Positions 61,870 to 64,000 of a DNA stretch of 64,000 nt are shown here, in pieces. Under the pieces are notes generated by a model, which saw only the letters and a list, made by a program, of their open reading frames with translations, ran no database searches and was not told where the DNA came from. The position numbers and the translations under genes are program-made. The stretch is from RFPI01 sp964470195 (GTDB lineage: Bacteria > Pseudomonadota > Gammaproteobacteria > Burkholderiales > Methylophilaceae). The first letter of the stretch is position 1; every line of letters starts with the position of its first letter. The stretch lies in assembly GCA_964470195.1 (NCBI GenBank), contig CAYYBG010000001.1, positions 1 through 64,000 on the forward strand. The letters run 5' to 3'.

Positions 61870-64000
61870 CTAAAACTCTATAGGATCCACATCCACATGC
61901 CAGCGAACTCGACTGGCGACTTTGCTCTCCCTCAATGGCGCTATCAACTGTGATAAAAGTTTTTGCAAAGCGCCGCGCTGTTGTGACTGCAATACAATTT
62001 GTCCCCGCTCCATGCCTTTAAGTCGCTCCATCTGCGCCCGCATAGGCGGATAACAAGTGACGTGCTTGGCCTGAGCGCGAACCTGAGCATATGCCAGTTG
62101 CAAGAAAGCATCCACATCCCGATATTGCGTCGCCTCAGCACGAATCAATGCCATAAAAGCATAGGGAGGAAAGCTGGCAATAGCGCGCTCTTCCATCAAC
62201 TTGCTTGCGTAATTAGCATAATCTTGTTGCACCAAAGCAGTAAACAAGGGATGTTCTGGGAAACTGGTTTGTATCAGCACTTCACCTGCTTTGTCAGCGC
62301 GACCTGCACGTCCTGCCACTTGCATCAACTGTGCGAAAAGACGTTCAGAAGCTCTAAAGTCCGGACTAAATAACGCGCTATCAGTATCCAGCACACCCAC
62401 CAAAGTTAAATTTGGAAAATCGTGTCCTTTGGCAAGAATTTGTGTACCGACCAATATATCAATTTCTTGTGCATGGACTTGGTCGAGCAAGTCGGACAGT
62501 GCATCTTTACGGCTAATCGTGTCTCTATCCACCCGCGCGATTCTGGCTTGCGGCAATAATTTGCTTAAGGTTTCTTCTAGTCTTTGCGTACCCTGTCCAG
62601 TGGCTTGTAAATCAACATTACCGCAACTGGGACATTGGCGCACGATAGACTGCTCGTGGCCGCAATGATGACAACGTAATTTGCCTTGTTTTAAATGGAC
62701 GACTAAGCGACTACTACAACGACTACATGGCGCAATCCAATGACATGCACTACATAGCAGAACTGGTGCATAGCCACGTCGATTAATGAATAACAAGCTT
62801 TGCTCACCTCGTTCTAGTCGAACTTTAAGCGCTTGTATTAGCGGCTGGGACAGTCCGTTTTGCAAAGGTAGCGTTGCAGTATTCAAGGTATAAATACTCG
62901 GTAAGCTTGCCTTTTCTACAGCACGTTGAGGCAAGCTGATACGTTTAAACTTTCCTGTCTCAGCGTTTTGCCAACTCTCCAAAGACGGAGTAGCACTGCC
63001 AAGTAGAATCGGGATATTGGCCTGTTGGGCTCGGACAAGCGCAATGTCTCGCGCATGATAGCGCATACTATCTTGCTGTTTAAAAGACGCATCATGCTCC
63101 TCATCAACGATAATCATTTGTAGATTGGGCATAGGCGTAAAAACGGATAAACGGGTACCAATCACGATACGTGCGCGTCCGGTTTGTGCCAAATGCCAAT
63201 GATGTAATCGCTCACCATCAGACAAATGACTATGCAGAGTCACTAGCGCTGTATCGGGAAAACGCTGACGGAATCTTGCTTCCAATTGCGGTGTTAAATT
63301 AATCTCTGGTACCAAGATTAGCGCTTGACTATCTTCTTGCTGAAGTACTTGTTGCAGAATCTGCATGTAGACTTCGGTCTTGCCACTACCGGTGACACCA
63401 TACAGCAAAAAAGCTTGAAACTGATGCAGTTGAGCAAGCACGCTTTGCACTGCATCTTGTTGCTCTGGGTTGAGCCGTTGTGCAACTAAAGTGCAATCAG
63501 ATGAACGCTGTGAGCGCCATTCAAATTTTTCAACAAAACCTAAGCTCATCAAAGCCAGCAAGGCTTTTTGCCAAGCGGTGGATAGAAGTTTTAGTTGTGC
63601 CTGTGTTTTCTCACCCTGTTGCAATGCTAACAAAAGCTTACGTTGAACCACTTGTCGCACAGGAATCTGCTCCAGAATTTTTTCCGTATTGTTAGCCAAT
63701 GGGGTAAGACGATAGGCAAATACACGCAACATTGGGGCTGGTTTTAGTTGCCTCAGACGCGCTGGCAAGGAGGCGAGTAAAGCCTGCCCAAAAGGGTATT
63801 GGTAATAATCAGCGCAAAAGCGCATCAGACGGAATGTAGTTTCGTTTAATTCAGGCTCATCATCAAAACCACGGGTAATGATTTTTAATTTATCTAAAGC
63901 ATATTCACTTTGTTGAGCAAAACCGATCACAATACCCACCATTTTGCGATTTCCGAACGGTACTTCGACACGTTGCCCGATACGCAGTGATAAGCCTCCT
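61870..64000 (-). CDS. priA: Primosomal replication helicase PriA, 5' end beyond the window
   Basis: PriA restarts stalled replication forks. About 710 residues are present. They include the end of the N-terminal DNA-binding domain (LRIGQRVEVPFGNRKMVGIV), helicase motif I GVTGSGKTEVYM, motif II DEEHD and the zinc-binding cysteines (CSACHWIAPCSRC, CHHC, CPSC), then motifs V and VI (GTQILAKGHDFPNL, QVAGRAGR). The frame stays open to base 64000. An in-frame ATG at 63942 is internal, because E. coli PriA has about 50 residues before this point. Confidence 0.95.
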   Translation of the reverse strand, partial: GGLSLRIGQRVEVPFGNRKMVGIVIGFAQQSEYALDKLKIITRGFDDEPELNETTFRLMRFCADYYQYPFGQALLASLPARLRQLKPAPMLRVFAYRLTPLANNTEKILEQIPVRQVVQRKLLLALQQGEKTQAQLKLLSTAWQKALLALMSLGFVEKFEWRSQRSSDCTLVAQRLNPEQQDAVQSVLAQLHQFQAFLLYGVTGSGKTEVYMQILQQVLQQEDSQALILVPEINLTPQLEARFRQRFPDTALVTLHSHLSDGERLHHWHLAQTGRARIVIGTRLSVFTPMPNLQMIIVDEEHDASFKQQDSMRYHARDIALVRAQQANIPILLGSATPSLESWQNAETGKFKRISLPQRAVEKASLPSIYTLNTATLPLQNGLSQPLIQALKVRLERGEQSLLFINRRGYAPVLLCSACHWIAPCSRCSSRLVVHLKQGKLRCHHCGHEQSIVRQCPSCGNVDLQATGQGTQRLEETLSKLLPQARIARVDRDTISRKDALSDLLDQVHAQEIDILVGTQILAKGHDFPNLTLVGVLDTDSALFSPDFRASERLFAQLMQVAGRAGRADKAGEVLIQTSFPEHPLFTALVQQDYANYASKLMEERAIASFPPYAFMALIRAEATQYRDVDAFLQLAYAQVRAQAKHVTCYPPMRAQMERLKGMERGQIVLQSQQRGALQKLLSQLIAPLRESKVASRVRWHVDVDPIEF

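Noticed and set aside
1..64000. CRISPR array, insertion sequence or prophage
   Set aside because: No regularly spaced repeats, transposase motifs or phage structural genes were seen on either strand.

Overview
The window is a chromosomal segment of a betaproteobacterium with moderate, AT-leaning base composition. The best fit is a methylotroph of the Methylophilaceae (Methylotenera/Methylophilus type). The evidence is a 23-residue PQQ precursor peptide gene (pqqA) lying alone at 46211-46282 with no pqqBCDE beside it, a TorF-type porin in front of glnK-amtB, a mreBCD-mrdAB-rlpA-ybeD-lipBA string, and the typical proteobacterial housekeeping set. The family assignment is inference, because no rRNA gene is present.

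Layout. 1-3100: porin-glnK-amtB behind a sigma-54 promoter. 3100-12200: ubiK-comM, metH, mpl, tonB, a thin [2Fe-2S] ferredoxin, then HIT and Gfo/Idh genes. 13178-14308: a Phd/VapC toxin-antitoxin pair and a decayed RloB-like gene. 14439-22863: lipA, lipB, ybeD, rlpA, rodA, mrdA, mreD, mreC and mreB, all on the minus strand. 23062-27831: gatCAB, pyrE and exonuclease III. 27845-34899: a bicarbonate transporter sbtA with its PII-like partner sbtB, a divergent LysR regulator, and an ABC/HlyD/TolC export operon whose ATPase has lost several catalytic residues. 34902-41732: ssb, an MFS transporter, uvrA, mtgA, aroE and a rhodanese. 41805-46339: glnA with two NtrC sites and a sigma-54 promoter, ntrB, ntrC and pqqA. 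46376-49338: mltA, apaG, thiG, thiS and tRNA-Gly(CCC). 49496-51221: an AT-rich islet with NfeD, SPFH and a stub of an HsdR-N protein. 51222-64000: thiD, thiE, hemL, gltB, gltD, hemE, a broken DpnI-like endonuclease and priA (cut by the window edge).

Nitrogen assimilation is the main theme. AmtB/GlnK take up and sense ammonium, GlnA and GltBD assimilate it, and NtrB/NtrC control the system. I read three good sigma-54 promoters: in front of the porin-glnK-amtB operon, in front of glnA, and directly abutting the ntrB start codon, which would give an almost leaderless transcript. A second theme is cell-wall elongation (Mre/Rod/PBP2, RlpA, MltA, MtgA, Mpl).

The least ordinary parts are small. Three separate remnants of defence genes (RloB-like, HsdR-N stub, DpnI-like with its catalytic core deleted) sit in different places, each recognised only by translating sequence that does not form a normal-length gene. 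The sbtAB-LysR module next to the export operon with the degenerate ATPase is the most interesting intact locus. I found no CRISPR array, prophage, insertion sequence or convincing wholly new system.
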